From: JACDAE01 sp963717195
GTDB taxonomy: Bacteria; Chloroflexota; Ktedonobacteria; Ktedonobacterales; Ktedonobacteraceae
Direction of reading: 5' to 3'
Length of the DNA: 64,000 nucleotides
Assembly (NCBI GenBank): GCA_963717195.1
Contig: CAVQVR010000021.1
Location: 1,178,001-1,242,000 of the forward strand
Shown here: piece after piece, positions 9,078 to 18,164 of the stretch
How positions within the stretch are numbered: position 1 is the stretch's first letter
Layout of the letters: each line of letters begins with the position of its first letter
Position numbers and translations under genes: made by a program
Notes under the pieces: generated by a model
The model's database searches: none
Told to the model about the DNA's origin: nothing
The model's input: only the letters and a program-made list of their open reading frames with translations

Positions 9078-9622
9078 CAGTTATTCCTCGCCTGGTCACT
9101 ACTAGCCGTTACGAACTCTTCTACGAGGCGGCGGTTATCGTCGCTATTGACCGATCTGCGGATAATTCTGCTCGCAGCGTCGATTGATAGATTTACAACC
9201 AGGCCACTCAGTTCGGTGCGAGCGCGATTGGCCTCCTGATGAATGCGTGCAATGTTCTGCTGCGCGATCTGTTCGGCCTGTGCATGGGCCTCTTCGCGGA
9301 TACGACTGGCCTCCTGCTCAGCGGTCTTCTGAGCACGTTCAACGATCTCCTGACCCTGTCTGCGTGCATCGGTCAGGATCTCCGACGCGCGTTCGTCGGC
9401 CTCGGCCAGTGCGCGTTTGGCACGGTCAGCATTTTCAACACCTTCGCGGATGATATTCTGCCTATTTTGCAACGTTTTGAGTAAAATAGGTAAGAGCCAT
9501 CTCCACATAGCGAAGAAAATGATGAGAAAGCTAACGAGCTGTGAGACGAAAGCCCACAGATTGATACCCAGGCCTTCGGAAATGCCACCGCCTTGAGCAA
9601 GGACAAATGATTGCACTAACAT
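9077..9622 (-). CDS. atpF: Fo ATP synthase b subunit
   Basis: A 181-residue stator subunit. One N-terminal membrane helix (LWAFVSQLVSFLIIFFAMW, residues 27-45) is followed by a long charged coiled coil (about 55-150) that runs along F1 to the delta subunit. Length and layout are typical. It overlaps atpH by one base and lies about 150 bases downstream of atpE. Confidence 0.95.
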   Translation of the reverse strand: MLVQSFVLAQGGGISEGLGINLWAFVSQLVSFLIIFFAMWRWLLPILLKTLQNRQNIIREGVENADRAKRALAEADERASEILTDARRQGQEIVERAQKTAEQEASRIREEAHAQAEQIAQQNIARIHQEANRARTELSGLVVNLSIDAASRIIRRSVNSDDNRRLVEEFVTASSDQARNN

Positions 9623-9770
9623 AAGTAATGGATGCCTCCTTTCGTCAAAGTAGACTATGCGCTGTGTAGTGGAGACGTAGCAAAATATATTTCTCTCTGC
9701 TTATGCTAAAGCACGGATTAGCAAAAAAGAAGATATAGACGCAACGCCTCTATCTACAGTACGAATAGTA

Positions 9771-9992
9771 TTATTGGACGAACTTGATGAGAAGTGCAAC
9801 CACCAACGCATAAATAGAGATCGCTTCAGCAAACACGATACCAAGGATCATATTTAAACGGATCTGAGGCTCAGCTTCTGGATTGCGACCAATAGCAGTC
9901 GTTGCCAGACCCGCTACAATACCGATACCAATGCCAGGACCAATAGCGCCCAGACCAATAGCCAGGGCTACTGCAAGTGGTGTTAAGCTCAT
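9771..9992 (-). CDS. atpE: Fo ATP synthase c subunit (proton ring)
   Basis: A 73-residue hairpin of two membrane helices joined by the polar loop GRNPEAEPQ. The ion-binding carboxylate is Glu56 in FAEAISIYAL. The residues that mark sodium-binding rings (a Gln in helix 1 and Ser/Thr after the Glu) are replaced by Ile and Ala, so proton coupling is expected. A good ribosome-binding site (AGGAGG) precedes the ATG. Hairpin-forming spacers on both sides of the gene may help raise its expression relative to its neighbours; that is inference. Confidence 0.97.
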   Translation of the reverse strand: MSLTPLAVALAIGLGAIGPGIGIGIVAGLATTAIGRNPEAEPQIRLNMILGIVFAEAISIYALVVALLIKFVQ

Positions 9993-10047
9993 GATGAAAA
10001 TCCTCCTTCAGGATGAATCAGATATTCGAATGAATGTTTAATATTTA

Positions 10048-10084
10048 TGCAATCGCAGGAAAAATATCTGCGAGAAGCATTGCA
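10048..10084 (-). other. Intercistronic hairpin between atpB and atpE
   Basis: TGCAAT-CGCAG (10048-10058) pairs with CTGCG (10068-10072) and ATTGCA (10079-10084) around a 9-base loop, with a 6-base bulge. Such stems in atp operons can stabilise the atpE message; here this is only a suggestion. Confidence 0.35.
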
Positions 10085-10116
10085 ATGTACGAAGACGCAG
10101 AGAGTGTCGGATGCTG

Positions 10117-11004
10117 CTAAAGAGCTGTGATCAGATCCTGTTCCGGTTCCGTTTCGCGTACGCTCTCAGCATCATTATGGGAGTGGCTGGTAGTCGCCAG
10201 TTCCATAAAGACCAGCGTGAGCAGAGAGAAGACGAATGCCTGAATAAAGGCGACGAACACCTCGAACGGAATGAAGATCAAGGCCGCGACACCCGGTAGC
10301 AGGAAGGCAAACACCGCCAGTACTGTACTACCAGCGAAGATGTTGCCAAAGAGACGGAAAGCGAATGAGATAATGCGGCCTAATTCACTAACGATTTCGA
10401 GTAAGCCAACAAAGAAATCGATGATGCCCATGGGGAAATTAGTGAATAGAGCCTTAAAGTTCAGGTACTTGCTCACATGTTCACCTGGTCCCAGGTAGAA
10501 GAAACCAAAACCTTGCGTCACCAGGACGGAGACAAGAGCCATTGCAAGTGTCAGATTCAGATCTGCAGTGGCAGGTTTTATCCAAGGGATAATCGCATTG
10601 GACATTCCCCCAACCAGGAGAAATCCACCGATTGCCTGACCGCCAGCTTTTACAGCCTTTGCCGTATCAATTGCACCTATGGTATCGACGCCCGGGAACA
10701 CATCAAGCAAGTTACATGTGATGATAAAAATAAAGAACGTGGCCACCAACGGAAAGAAGCGTCTCCCTTTTTCCTTGCCGGAGACTCCTTCGACGAGTCC
10801 CAGTAACAATTCTATTGCCCACTCAAGGAAGTTCTGGAGTCCAGAGGGTATGAGAGCGCGGCGGCGTGTGCCGAAGAAAAACACTGCTATCAATACGACA
10901 ATCGTAATCCAGGTAGCAAGAAGCGTGTTGGTGACCTGGAAGCCCCCAATAGGAAATATAACATCCGGGGCAATTTTTATAACAGGAAGTTGCCAGAATC
11001 CCAC
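10117..11004 (-). CDS. atpB: Fo ATP synthase a subunit
   Basis: A 295-residue membrane protein that forms the proton half-channels against the c-ring. The essential arginine is Arg217 in FAFRLFGNIFAG, within the conserved penultimate helix. Five to six membrane segments are visible, including LLATWITIVVLIAVFFFG near the N-terminus and AALIFIPFEVFVAFIQAFVF near the C-terminus. Length is normal. It is the second gene of the operon, after the atpZ-like gene. Confidence 0.97.
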   Translation of the reverse strand: MGFWQLPVIKIAPDVIFPIGGFQVTNTLLATWITIVVLIAVFFFGTRRRALIPSGLQNFLEWAIELLLGLVEGVSGKEKGRRFFPLVATFFIFIITCNLLDVFPGVDTIGAIDTAKAVKAGGQAIGGFLLVGGMSNAIIPWIKPATADLNLTLAMALVSVLVTQGFGFFYLGPGEHVSKYLNFKALFTNFPMGIIDFFVGLLEIVSELGRIISFAFRLFGNIFAGSTVLAVFAFLLPGVAALIFIPFEVFVAFIQAFVFSLLTLVFMELATTSHSHNDAESVRETEPEQDLITAL

Positions 11005-11070
11005 TCGGTATCCTCCCTACTCACCGAGCCCTGCCAGTCCATATGGTTCTTGATGGGTCTCCCGTCTATC

Positions 11071-11292
11071 CTATTTAAGAACCCTTTTTAATAAACGGTA
11101 TGCACCATAAATTCCCGTAATCAGGCCAAGCAGCAGCCCGAGCAATGTAAACAATGGTTTAGTATGTGTATAACCATCAAGGTTATATCCTACAATGGTA
11201 AAGAATACGATGGGGATTGCTAGTGTGAAGCCCATTCCGCCAAAGGCCCCCAGGGTTCCCCATACGGAGGGTAGGGGTGGCTTTTCTTTCAT
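11071..11292 (-). CDS. AtpZ/AtpI-family small membrane protein, first gene of the atp operon
   Basis: A 73-residue protein with two membrane helices (GFTLAIPIVFFTIVGYNLDG and LFTLLGLLLGLITGIYGAYRLL). Size, topology and position at the head of the atp operon match the AtpZ/AtpI group, which assists c-ring assembly or carries Mg/Ca ions in some species. The exact subgroup cannot be decided by eye. A promoter lies 41-70 bases upstream. Confidence 0.8.
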   Translation of the reverse strand: MKEKPPLPSVWGTLGAFGGMGFTLAIPIVFFTIVGYNLDGYTHTKPLFTLLGLLLGLITGIYGAYRLLKRVLK

Positions 11293-11332
11293 CGTTTATC
11301 CCATCAGTCTTTTCTCTTATTCTACCTATAGG

Positions 11333-11362
11333 ATTATAGCACAGGGAACAAATTAATTGCAA
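11333..11362 (-). promoter_or_regulatory. Promoter of the ATP synthase operon
   Basis: On the minus strand TTGCAA (11357-11362) and a perfect TATAAT (11333-11338) are separated by 18 bases. The -10 lies about 40 bases before the first ATG. No other strong promoter is seen within the operon. Confidence 0.7.
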
Positions 11363-11584
11363 CAATGCTGCTTCCGAGGGAATCGGCTGCGACAAAAAGT
11401 AAGGAAGCAGAGAATTTTGTAAAAATGATGTGTTTTGGGATAGGGAACATCTTTTTATAGTAGGCAGATTTGTTGTGAGAATGACACTCTTTTGATAAGA
11501 TATAATACGTTATAGATTTGATACCTGAATACTATTCATAGTTGGAATAATAGAGCTATATTCGTATAGTCTGGAGTAAAAAGA

Positions 11585-11962
11585 ATGCCTGCTGCTACAT
11601 TTGCAGAACTGTATAGTGATCAGATCAAGGATGTGTTTGTGGAGCACGCGCGTCGGGATTTGGAACAGGGGGCCGACGTTTTTATGTGTGCGGATGCCTA
11701 TGCTGAACAAGGAAAGCCCGACTTTACCCTGGCTTATCTGCTCCTCCTGCAAGTGGATGATGCTGTGAAGCGTGATATACTGGCACACGCCTATGAGCGA
11801 CGCGCGGCTCTTTCGGAAGAGAAGGCGGAAGACCTGGATCGGCAGTTTCATCGTCCATTTCCCTTGATCAAAGTGGAGGCGCACAAGGATAGGTTAGCGG
11901 CCCAGCAGGTGCGGCAGGGAAGACGGATAAGGCGCGAGGTGAAGTCTTTGAATGTTAATTGA
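11585..11962 (+). CDS. Small helical protein of unknown function
   Basis: A 125-residue soluble protein, strongly helical and charged, with no signal peptide or membrane segment. The C-terminal third is rich in Arg and Gln (RLAAQQVRQGRRIRREVKSL), suggesting a nucleic-acid or coiled-coil interaction, but no family is recognised. A -10 hexamer TATAAT lies at 11501-11506. The gene converges on gyrA and is separated from it by a 29-bp perfect hairpin. Confidence 0.6.
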   Translation: MPAATFAELYSDQIKDVFVEHARRDLEQGADVFMCADAYAEQGKPDFTLAYLLLLQVDDAVKRDILAHAYERRAALSEEKAEDLDRQFHRPFPLIKVEAHKDRLAAQQVRQGRRIRREVKSLNVN

Positions 11963-12001
11963 ATGTTTTTCTGTACTTGATCAATGAATTATTGTAGGGG
12001 C

Positions 12002-12075
12002 GCGGTGGAACGGAGAACAAGCCCGTGTGGGCCAATCTATAAAAAACCACACGGGCTTGTTCTCCGTTCCACCGC
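12002..12075. terminator. Perfect 29-bp inverted repeat between convergent genes
   Basis: Arms 12002-12030 and 12047-12075 are exact inverted complements (29 of 29) around a 16-base loop that contains an A6 run. It lies between the stops of the unknown gene (11962) and gyrA (12091), so it can end transcription from both sides. It is much longer than an ordinary intrinsic terminator and lacks a clean U tract. Confidence 0.7.
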
Positions 12076-12090
12076 TAATGTGTTTGTGGA

Positions 12091-14646
12091 TTACGCGTCT
12101 GGGTTATCAGTCCCTTCTGGGACCGTTTCCTCTACCGCGATAGCTTCACCTGAATTCTGCTCCCCCTCATTCTCAGCAACCACTGCCTCATCTTCCTCAT
12201 TGCTGTTCTGGTCGTCCGGTTTTTTGCCGTTTGTTGTGGCGACTGCAACGACGGTATCACCCTCACCAAGGTTCATCATCAAGCGACCTTGAGTGGCGCG
12301 TCCACCTCTGATGATGTTGGCGGTATCCATACGGATGACCACGCCGCCAGCGGAAATGATCACCAGATCGCTATCCAATTCCGTGATAATACGTGCAGCG
12401 GTGACGCGTCCATTCTTTTCCGTCACCTTCAAAGTGATGACACCACCACCACCACGGCTATGACGCGGGTAGTCATCTATAGGAGTGCACTTGCCATAAC
12501 CATATTCAGTGACAACCAGTAGTTCGCTATTCTCAGGTGTGAGATTGAGCGAAACGACCTTGTCGCCAGGTGCCAGACGGATACCACGGACGCCGCCACT
12601 TGTACGCGAGGCTGAACGTAACTCCGCAACAGTAAAACGGATGGCCTGACCCTGTGCAGTAATCAGCAAAACATTATCATCTGCACTGGCCAATTTTGCG
12701 CCGATCAGCTCATCGTCCTCTTCAAGATCCATCGCGATCAGACCCTGGCGGCGTACCACCTCGAATTCTTCCATCGCCGTCTTCTTGACTTCGCCCTTCT
12801 TGGTGGCGACGATCATAAAGTCGTGGCTGACGCCTTTGGGAACGGAGACAATAGCCGTAACGCGTTCGCGCTGCTCGATAGAGATCAGGTTGATGAGATG
12901 CTCTCCCTTAGCTGTGCGACTGGTGTCGGGCAATTCATAGACTTTGAGCTGGAAGACGCGCCCTCTATCGGTAAAGAAGAGCAGGCTATCATGTGTATGG
13001 CTGACCAATAATTGACGTACTGCATCATCCTCACGCGTTGCCATGCCGGTAATACCGCGTCCACCACGCCGTTGAGCTCGATAGGTATTTGAGGGGAGCC
13101 GCTTGATATAACCTTTCTCTGTCAGGGTTACGACGGCCTCTTCGTTGGGGATGAGGTCTTCGTCTCTGAATATACCAGCCTCGTCCTCGGTAATCTCCGT
13201 GCGACGGGGATCGCCGTACTTCTCTTTCAAGTATGCCAGATCTTCTTTAATAATTTTGCGGATCTCATTGATATCGCTGAGTAACATTTGCAGGTAGGCA
13301 ATAGTCTGCAAGAGTTCTGCGAGTTCCTCTTCGACCTTGCGCCTTTCCAATCCAGCAAGGCGAGCCAGACGTATATCAAGGACTGCTCTGGCCTGCTCTT
13401 CCGAGAAACCGAACTGTAGGCGTAGTTCTTCGATGAGACCGGCTGTCTCATTCTGCGAATTACGGATCGTACTGATCAGCGCGTCGAGGTTATCGAGCGC
13501 GATTTTGAGACCTTCTAAAATGTGTTTGCGTGCCTCAGCTTTCGCAAGCTCAAATTTCGTACGGCGTGTGAGAACCTCTTCGCGATGTTGGATATGATAC
13601 TGCAAGAAACTTCTGAGCATCAGTGTGCGGGGTTGCCGATCCACCAGAGCCAGCATATTTGCATTGAAGGCGCTCTGCATCGCTGTATACTTGAACAGGG
13701 AATTCAGCACACTGTCGGGATTGGCGTCGCGTTTCAGATCAACAACCATGCGCATGCCCTGGCGGTCGGATTCGTCGCGAACTTCCGCAATGCCATCAAT
13801 CTTTTTATCGCGTGCAAATTCGGCGATCTTTTTTACCAGTTCGGCCTTGTTGACTTGGTATGGGAGTTCCGTTGTGATGATGCTGATACGTCCGCGCTCG
13901 GTCTCCTCGATATTTGTCCGTGCACGCACTACAATGCGTCCGCGTCCATTGGCATACATGTTACGTATGCCTTCACGACCCTGGATGATGCCGCCCTTAG
14001 GAAAATCGGGTCCTCGGATGATGCGTGAAAGATCCTCCGTGGTGGCATCTGGGTGGTCAATTAGATAGATGATCCCGTTACATACCTCAATAAGATTATG
14101 AGGAGGAATATTGGTAGCCATACCAACGGCGATACCGGTTGAGCCATTAAGGAGCAAATTCGGGAGACGCGCCGGCATGACTGTTGGTTCCGTCGTCTGA
14201 TTATCATAATTGGGAACGAAATCTACCGTATCTTTTTCGATATCACGCAATAACTCATCTGAGATGGTTGCCATTTTGGCCTCGGTATAGCGCATCGCGG
14301 CAGGAGGATCGTCGTCCACCGAGCCGAAGTTACCCTGGCCGAGCACGAGAGGATAGCGCATTGACCAGTCTTGTGCCATACGGACCAGAGTCTCGTAGAC
14401 AGCGGCATCGCCGTGTGGGTGATAACTTTTCAACACCTCACCTACGGTACCTGCGCACTTACGAAATGATTTAGTAGATTGTAGGCCCATTTGATCCATT
14501 GCATATAGGACACGGCGGTGTACCGGCTTCAGCCCATCTCGCACATCTGGGAGTGCACGAGCGACGATCACACTCATAGAGTAATCGAGATAAGCCGTAG
14601 TCATTTCTTCAACGATATTGACAGGTTTAATATTGCCTGGTTCCAT
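12091..14646 (-). CDS. gyrA: DNA gyrase subunit A
   Basis: An 851-residue type II topoisomerase subunit that cuts and religates DNA and wraps it for negative supercoiling. The active-site tyrosine is Tyr120 in AAMRYTEA, and the GyrA-box is QRRGGRG in the C-terminal beta-pinwheel, which marks gyrase rather than ParC. In the quinolone-resistance region HPHGDAAVYETL, Ala81 and Glu85 stand where E. coli has Ser83 and Asp87. The last 60 residues are an acidic, Asn/Glu-rich tail. gyrB is not adjacent. A possible -10 (TATACT) lies at 14760-14765. Confidence 0.98.
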   Translation of the reverse strand: MEPGNIKPVNIVEEMTTAYLDYSMSVIVARALPDVRDGLKPVHRRVLYAMDQMGLQSTKSFRKCAGTVGEVLKSYHPHGDAAVYETLVRMAQDWSMRYPLVLGQGNFGSVDDDPPAAMRYTEAKMATISDELLRDIEKDTVDFVPNYDNQTTEPTVMPARLPNLLLNGSTGIAVGMATNIPPHNLIEVCNGIIYLIDHPDATTEDLSRIIRGPDFPKGGIIQGREGIRNMYANGRGRIVVRARTNIEETERGRISIITTELPYQVNKAELVKKIAEFARDKKIDGIAEVRDESDRQGMRMVVDLKRDANPDSVLNSLFKYTAMQSAFNANMLALVDRQPRTLMLRSFLQYHIQHREEVLTRRTKFELAKAEARKHILEGLKIALDNLDALISTIRNSQNETAGLIEELRLQFGFSEEQARAVLDIRLARLAGLERRKVEEELAELLQTIAYLQMLLSDINEIRKIIKEDLAYLKEKYGDPRRTEITEDEAGIFRDEDLIPNEEAVVTLTEKGYIKRLPSNTYRAQRRGGRGITGMATREDDAVRQLLVSHTHDSLLFFTDRGRVFQLKVYELPDTSRTAKGEHLINLISIEQRERVTAIVSVPKGVSHDFMIVATKKGEVKKTAMEEFEVVRRQGLIAMDLEEDDELIGAKLASADDNVLLITAQGQAIRFTVAELRSASRTSGGVRGIRLAPGDKVVSLNLTPENSELLVVTEYGYGKCTPIDDYPRHSRGGGGVITLKVTEKNGRVTAARIITELDSDLVIISAGGVVIRMDTANIIRGGRATQGRLMMNLGEGDTVVAVATTNGKKPDDQNSNEEDEAVVAENEGEQNSGEAIAVEETVPEGTDNPDA

Positions 14647-15054
14647 AAAAACACGTCCTCACCAAAAAGTAGACTTAGCCAGCAGGCGATGTCGGATCGG
14701 GTTGAAGTGCTCGTACGAGCGGTCGGAGGGGTCTAGAAAATTTGATCCTACCTGCTATTAGTATAGCACATTTGACCGAGAGATACGAGTTTTTGCTCTT
14801 TTCTACCTTTGAGTAGGACTATTGCAAAACCTTGCGTTAACATAGGAGGACTCGTATTTTTTCTTTTGATTATTGATGTGTTCAGGCTATGTTTTGGAAG
14901 GGAATGTGTGGTATGATAAATGCAGGAATGGGATTTCTGAGGAGAGTTTGGCAGAGATAGCAACACGTTCTTTAAGAAGCTAGCAAAGAATAGTGCGAAT
15001 AGGGTAGTTCTGTCTTTGTGACTTCCAGGATAGTCCAGGTGTTGAGGTGAGAAT
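14647..15054. other. Divergent intergenic region between gyrA and the PH/PASTA gene
   Basis: About 400 bases without a gene. On the minus strand TATACT (14760-14765) may serve gyrA. On the plus strand TATGAT around 14912 may serve the downstream gene. No terminator or RNA structure is obvious. Confidence 0.5.
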
Positions 15055-16674
15055 ATGGCCAGGAAAACCAGGCAACAGGCGGCAGGTGCTTCGGCGAATC
15101 CCAGGGCTGATTCGCGTGCCGGAAAGCGGGGCTTCAGCTTAGATATTCTGGGATTTCGACGAGGACGTGACAGGCAGTGGCACTTTTCAGGCCAGCAACC
15201 AGATGAGACAGTGCGACTGGTGGTGCGCAGACACTGGTGGTTTCTAGTACAACCCGCATTACCGTTGATTGTGGCAATTATAGTGCTCCTTCTTGTTCTA
15301 TGGGCAGCTGTAGCAATTCCAGGTCAGACGTCGTTATGGACTATTCTAAGTATAGCTGCGGTGGTAGCTATTTTCATAACTGGCATCTGGTTTGCTTACA
15401 AGGATCTGGTTGTCTGGTGGTTTGAGTCGTACATTATCACGAACAAGCGTATCATCAGTACACGTGGTTTGCTGGAGCCGACGCGTCAACAAACACCTAT
15501 TGAAAAAGTGCAGCAGGTGGGTGTCGGTGTAGACTCAATGCTTGGTTTCTTGCTCGGATACGGGACAGTACACGTTTACCTGACTGGGGGAGACTTTTAC
15601 GTAAAGGAAGTGCCAAATCCAAGGCAGGTGCGTGATGCTATCCAGGGCGTTACTGATGATTTAAAGTCCAAGAAGAAGACCGATCCTCCCCCACCAATTC
15701 CAGAGAACCAGGGTCTGGCTGATGTCATTGATAGCCTGGCGAAGAATGCACCTGTGCCTCTATTGCCGAATGTTGATGAGAATTTGCCTCCTCTCCGTAA
15801 CGAAACACGTTTTATTGGCCCACGGCGTACATTCGGAGGCTTTTTGAATATTCGGGCCGATGTGCACTATGTCTCCGGTGAATATACTGTTAAGTATGTG
15901 CAGCGCTCACGATATATCCTCTGGCGCAATCTGGCGATTCCTGCAATACTGCTCTTAATCCTTTTGCCGCTTACGTTCATTACGCCAGCTTCGGGTCTCA
16001 TTTCCTTCAGTGGGCAGTCATACTGGTGGATAATCATGGCGATTATTGTGCTGGGATTACTGATCTCGATGGCATTGATCTACGCCAACTATATCGATGA
16101 TGTGTATATTCTTACCAATCGGCGTATCATCGATATTAACCGTAAATTCATCTTCTTTTTTGAGTCGCGTCTTGAGACGGAGTACAAGAGCGTACGAGAT
16201 ATCAGGGTGAAGGTCCCGAATGTCCTCGAACGCTTTCTTGATATCGGCCATGTTTATGTAGAGACGCCTGGAAGTAGCCCTGATATTATATTGTCTAATG
16301 TTGATCATCCCTTCGTTTTGCAAGACGAGATTCTGGGTATTAAGAGTCATAAAGAAAAAGAAGACAAAGTTAAGAAAACGAATGAAGAGAAGGATAATCT
16401 GAAAAAATGGTTCGATACGGTCTTCTCAAAACTTGAGGAGACGACAAGGTCCATTGGAGCTCCTGATTTGCACGAAAAAGAAGTGGTCACAGCGATAGCA
16501 ATAGCGCAGGAATATGGTCTGGGTGTGGCTGTAGCACGCGAAGCGGAAGTTACTACGAATGTGCTTCCAGGTCTTGTGATACAACAAAGCCCTCCTCCTG
16601 GTACTTTGATGGAGCAGGGCAGTAAAATTGAAATAGTATTGAGCAAGAGACCTTCGATGAACGGCCATACATAG
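15055..16674 (+). CDS. Membrane protein with two bacterial PH (bPH_2/YdbT-like) domains and a C-terminal PASTA domain
   Basis: A 539-residue protein. Residues about 62-115 hold two membrane helices followed by a bPH domain with the marker YIITNKRIISTRGLLEPTRQQTPIEKVQQV (here split by one short loop). A second copy follows: helices near 300-345, then DVYILTNRRIIDI and a second PH fold. The last 60 residues (AIAIAQEYGLGV to KIEIVLSKRP) form one PASTA repeat, the peptidoglycan/beta-lactam-binding module of PrkC-type kinases. The PASTA part therefore probably faces the cell wall. The combination suggests an envelope role; the exact function is unknown. Confidence 0.75.
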   Translation: MARKTRQQAAGASANPRADSRAGKRGFSLDILGFRRGRDRQWHFSGQQPDETVRLVVRRHWWFLVQPALPLIVAIIVLLLVLWAAVAIPGQTSLWTILSIAAVVAIFITGIWFAYKDLVVWWFESYIITNKRIISTRGLLEPTRQQTPIEKVQQVGVGVDSMLGFLLGYGTVHVYLTGGDFYVKEVPNPRQVRDAIQGVTDDLKSKKKTDPPPPIPENQGLADVIDSLAKNAPVPLLPNVDENLPPLRNETRFIGPRRTFGGFLNIRADVHYVSGEYTVKYVQRSRYILWRNLAIPAILLLILLPLTFITPASGLISFSGQSYWWIIMAIIVLGLLISMALIYANYIDDVYILTNRRIIDINRKFIFFFESRLETEYKSVRDIRVKVPNVLERFLDIGHVYVETPGSSPDIILSNVDHPFVLQDEILGIKSHKEKEDKVKKTNEEKDNLKKWFDTVFSKLEETTRSIGAPDLHEKEVVTAIAIAQEYGLGVAVAREAEVTTNVLPGLVIQQSPPPGTLMEQGSKIEIVLSKRPSMNGHT

Positions 16675-16725
16675 AGGGCCAGAAGTCTGCATCGACATCA
16701 ACTTAATGAAATGCAGAATAATATG

Positions 16726-16854
16726 CTATCTCTTCGGTCTCAGGCAGAGCGTGCGTAATTTCGCAGCAACCGCACGCGTCGTTGCGCCAATAGCTTCCAG
16801 ATGCCCAAATTGCTCAGTCGTCTGGATAAGCATATAAGTGTGTAACATCATCAT
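16726..16854 (-). CDS. Possible small protein or gene remnant (42 codons)
   Basis: The minus strand has an open frame starting with three consecutive ATG codons (16854-16846) and ending at TAG 16726-16728. The translation is protein-like (MLIQTTEQFGHLEAIGATT, then RAVAAKLRTLCLRPKR). It begins inside the AT-rich promoter region of the divergent glycosyltransferase gene. No family is recognised, and it may be the tail of a decayed gene. Confidence 0.25.
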   Translation of the reverse strand: MMMLHTYMLIQTTEQFGHLEAIGATTRAVAAKLRTLCLRPKR

Positions 16855-16891
16855 ATTAGTATAATATATTATATTGGAAAAGAGGCGACAC

Positions 16892-18106
16892 GTGACGCGC
16901 AAAAATACAATCTGGTTGTATGAATGGCTTCTAGTTATAGGAATCCTGTTACTTGCATTACTATTGCGTAAACAGCTATTGCCTATTCATTCGGCAGATT
17001 ATAATGTTTATCTCAGCCCTTGGTATGACTTTATCAAATCTCATGGAGGTATTAAGGCACTCAAGTATAATTTTTCAAATTATAACGAGCCATATTTGTA
17101 TCTACTTGTTATCGCTACTTACATTCCCCTGGCGAAAATCACTGCTATAAAATCAATATCCATATTTTTTGATCTCGTATTGACAGGATTTGTCTACCTC
17201 ATTGTTAGAATCAGATATGAGAAATCATATCTTCCCATTATTGCAGCGTTGATTGTGCTTTTTCTTCCCACTGTTTTCATTAACAGTTCCCTCTGGGCCC
17301 AGAGTGATAGCATCTATACCTCGTTTACACTTGGGGGGCTCTACTTTTTACTGCGCAAAAAGCCATTCTGGGCATTTATTTTCTTTGGAGCAGCTTTCGC
17401 ATTTAAGTTGCAGGCAATTTTTCTTTTTCCGCTATTCCTTGTCCTGTGGATGGTTGGAGAAATACGTTTTCGATACCTCTTTATTATTCCCCTCGTCTAC
17501 GTGGTTGCTATTTTTCCTGCATATCTGCTGGGCAGAAATTTTGTTGATATGCTCACGCTTTACTTTACACAAGCAGGGTATCCATCGAATTCTTTATCTT
17601 TGAATGCTCCAAATCTGTTCCAATTAATTCCAGTACCAGTTCAACAACTTCTCCCCTGGAATCATGCAGGCGTTGTTCTTACTTTGAGCGTGGTGCTCAT
17701 TCTCTGCTTTGTAGTACTGGCAAGTAAAAGGAAAATGACCAGCGAAATCACTCTTAAATTGGCCCTCGCGTTTGTCTTAATCGTCCCATTTCTTTTGCCT
17801 GAGATGCACGAGAGGTACTTTTACCTGGCTGATATACTCTCCCTGGTCTACGCATTTTATTTTCCGAAGTATTTTTATGTGCCTATTTTGGTGCAACTGT
17901 GCTCTCTGGAAAGCTATATGCCATTTTTAATACAAGCTACAGTAATAAGAGAATCTTATCTCGCATTGCTTATGTTAGGAATAATCATACTGGTTGTCTG
18001 GGATCTGGTGAAGACACTCTGGACTTTCCCACAACAGCCTACAGTTGTGTTGCCAACATATTCCAATATGCGCTCAACAACTTGCCCAGATACAGGTAAT
18101 CTTTGA
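16892..18106 (+). CDS. Polytopic membrane glycosyltransferase, Gpi18/GT39-like
   Basis: About 404 residues with ten or so membrane helices. An early acidic loop (HSADYNVYLSPWYDF) and the motifs SSLWAQSDSIYTSF and FAFKLQAIFLFPLF match the Gpi18-like mannosyltransferase group, which uses polyprenyl-linked sugars to glycosylate at the outer membrane face. LPEMHERYFY near the C-terminus is also characteristic. I prefer the GTG at 16892, six bases after AAAAGAGG, over the TTG at 16874. Codon use and A+T content are higher than in neighbours, which may indicate transfer. The gene appears to stand alone. Confidence 0.7.
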   Translation: MTRKNTIWLYEWLLVIGILLLALLLRKQLLPIHSADYNVYLSPWYDFIKSHGGIKALKYNFSNYNEPYLYLLVIATYIPLAKITAIKSISIFFDLVLTGFVYLIVRIRYEKSYLPIIAALIVLFLPTVFINSSLWAQSDSIYTSFTLGGLYFLLRKKPFWAFIFFGAAFAFKLQAIFLFPLFLVLWMVGEIRFRYLFIIPLVYVVAIFPAYLLGRNFVDMLTLYFTQAGYPSNSLSLNAPNLFQLIPVPVQQLLPWNHAGVVLTLSVVLILCFVVLASKRKMTSEITLKLALAFVLIVPFLLPEMHERYFYLADILSLVYAFYFPKYFYVPILVQLCSLESYMPFLIQATVIRESYLALLMLGIIILVVWDLVKTLWTFPQQPTVVLPTYSNMRSTTCPDTGNL

Positions 18107-18164
18107 GCAGGCATAAGACCAGTTAAATATCCTGGCCTGTGCATAGCGTTGCAAGGGTATTCTC

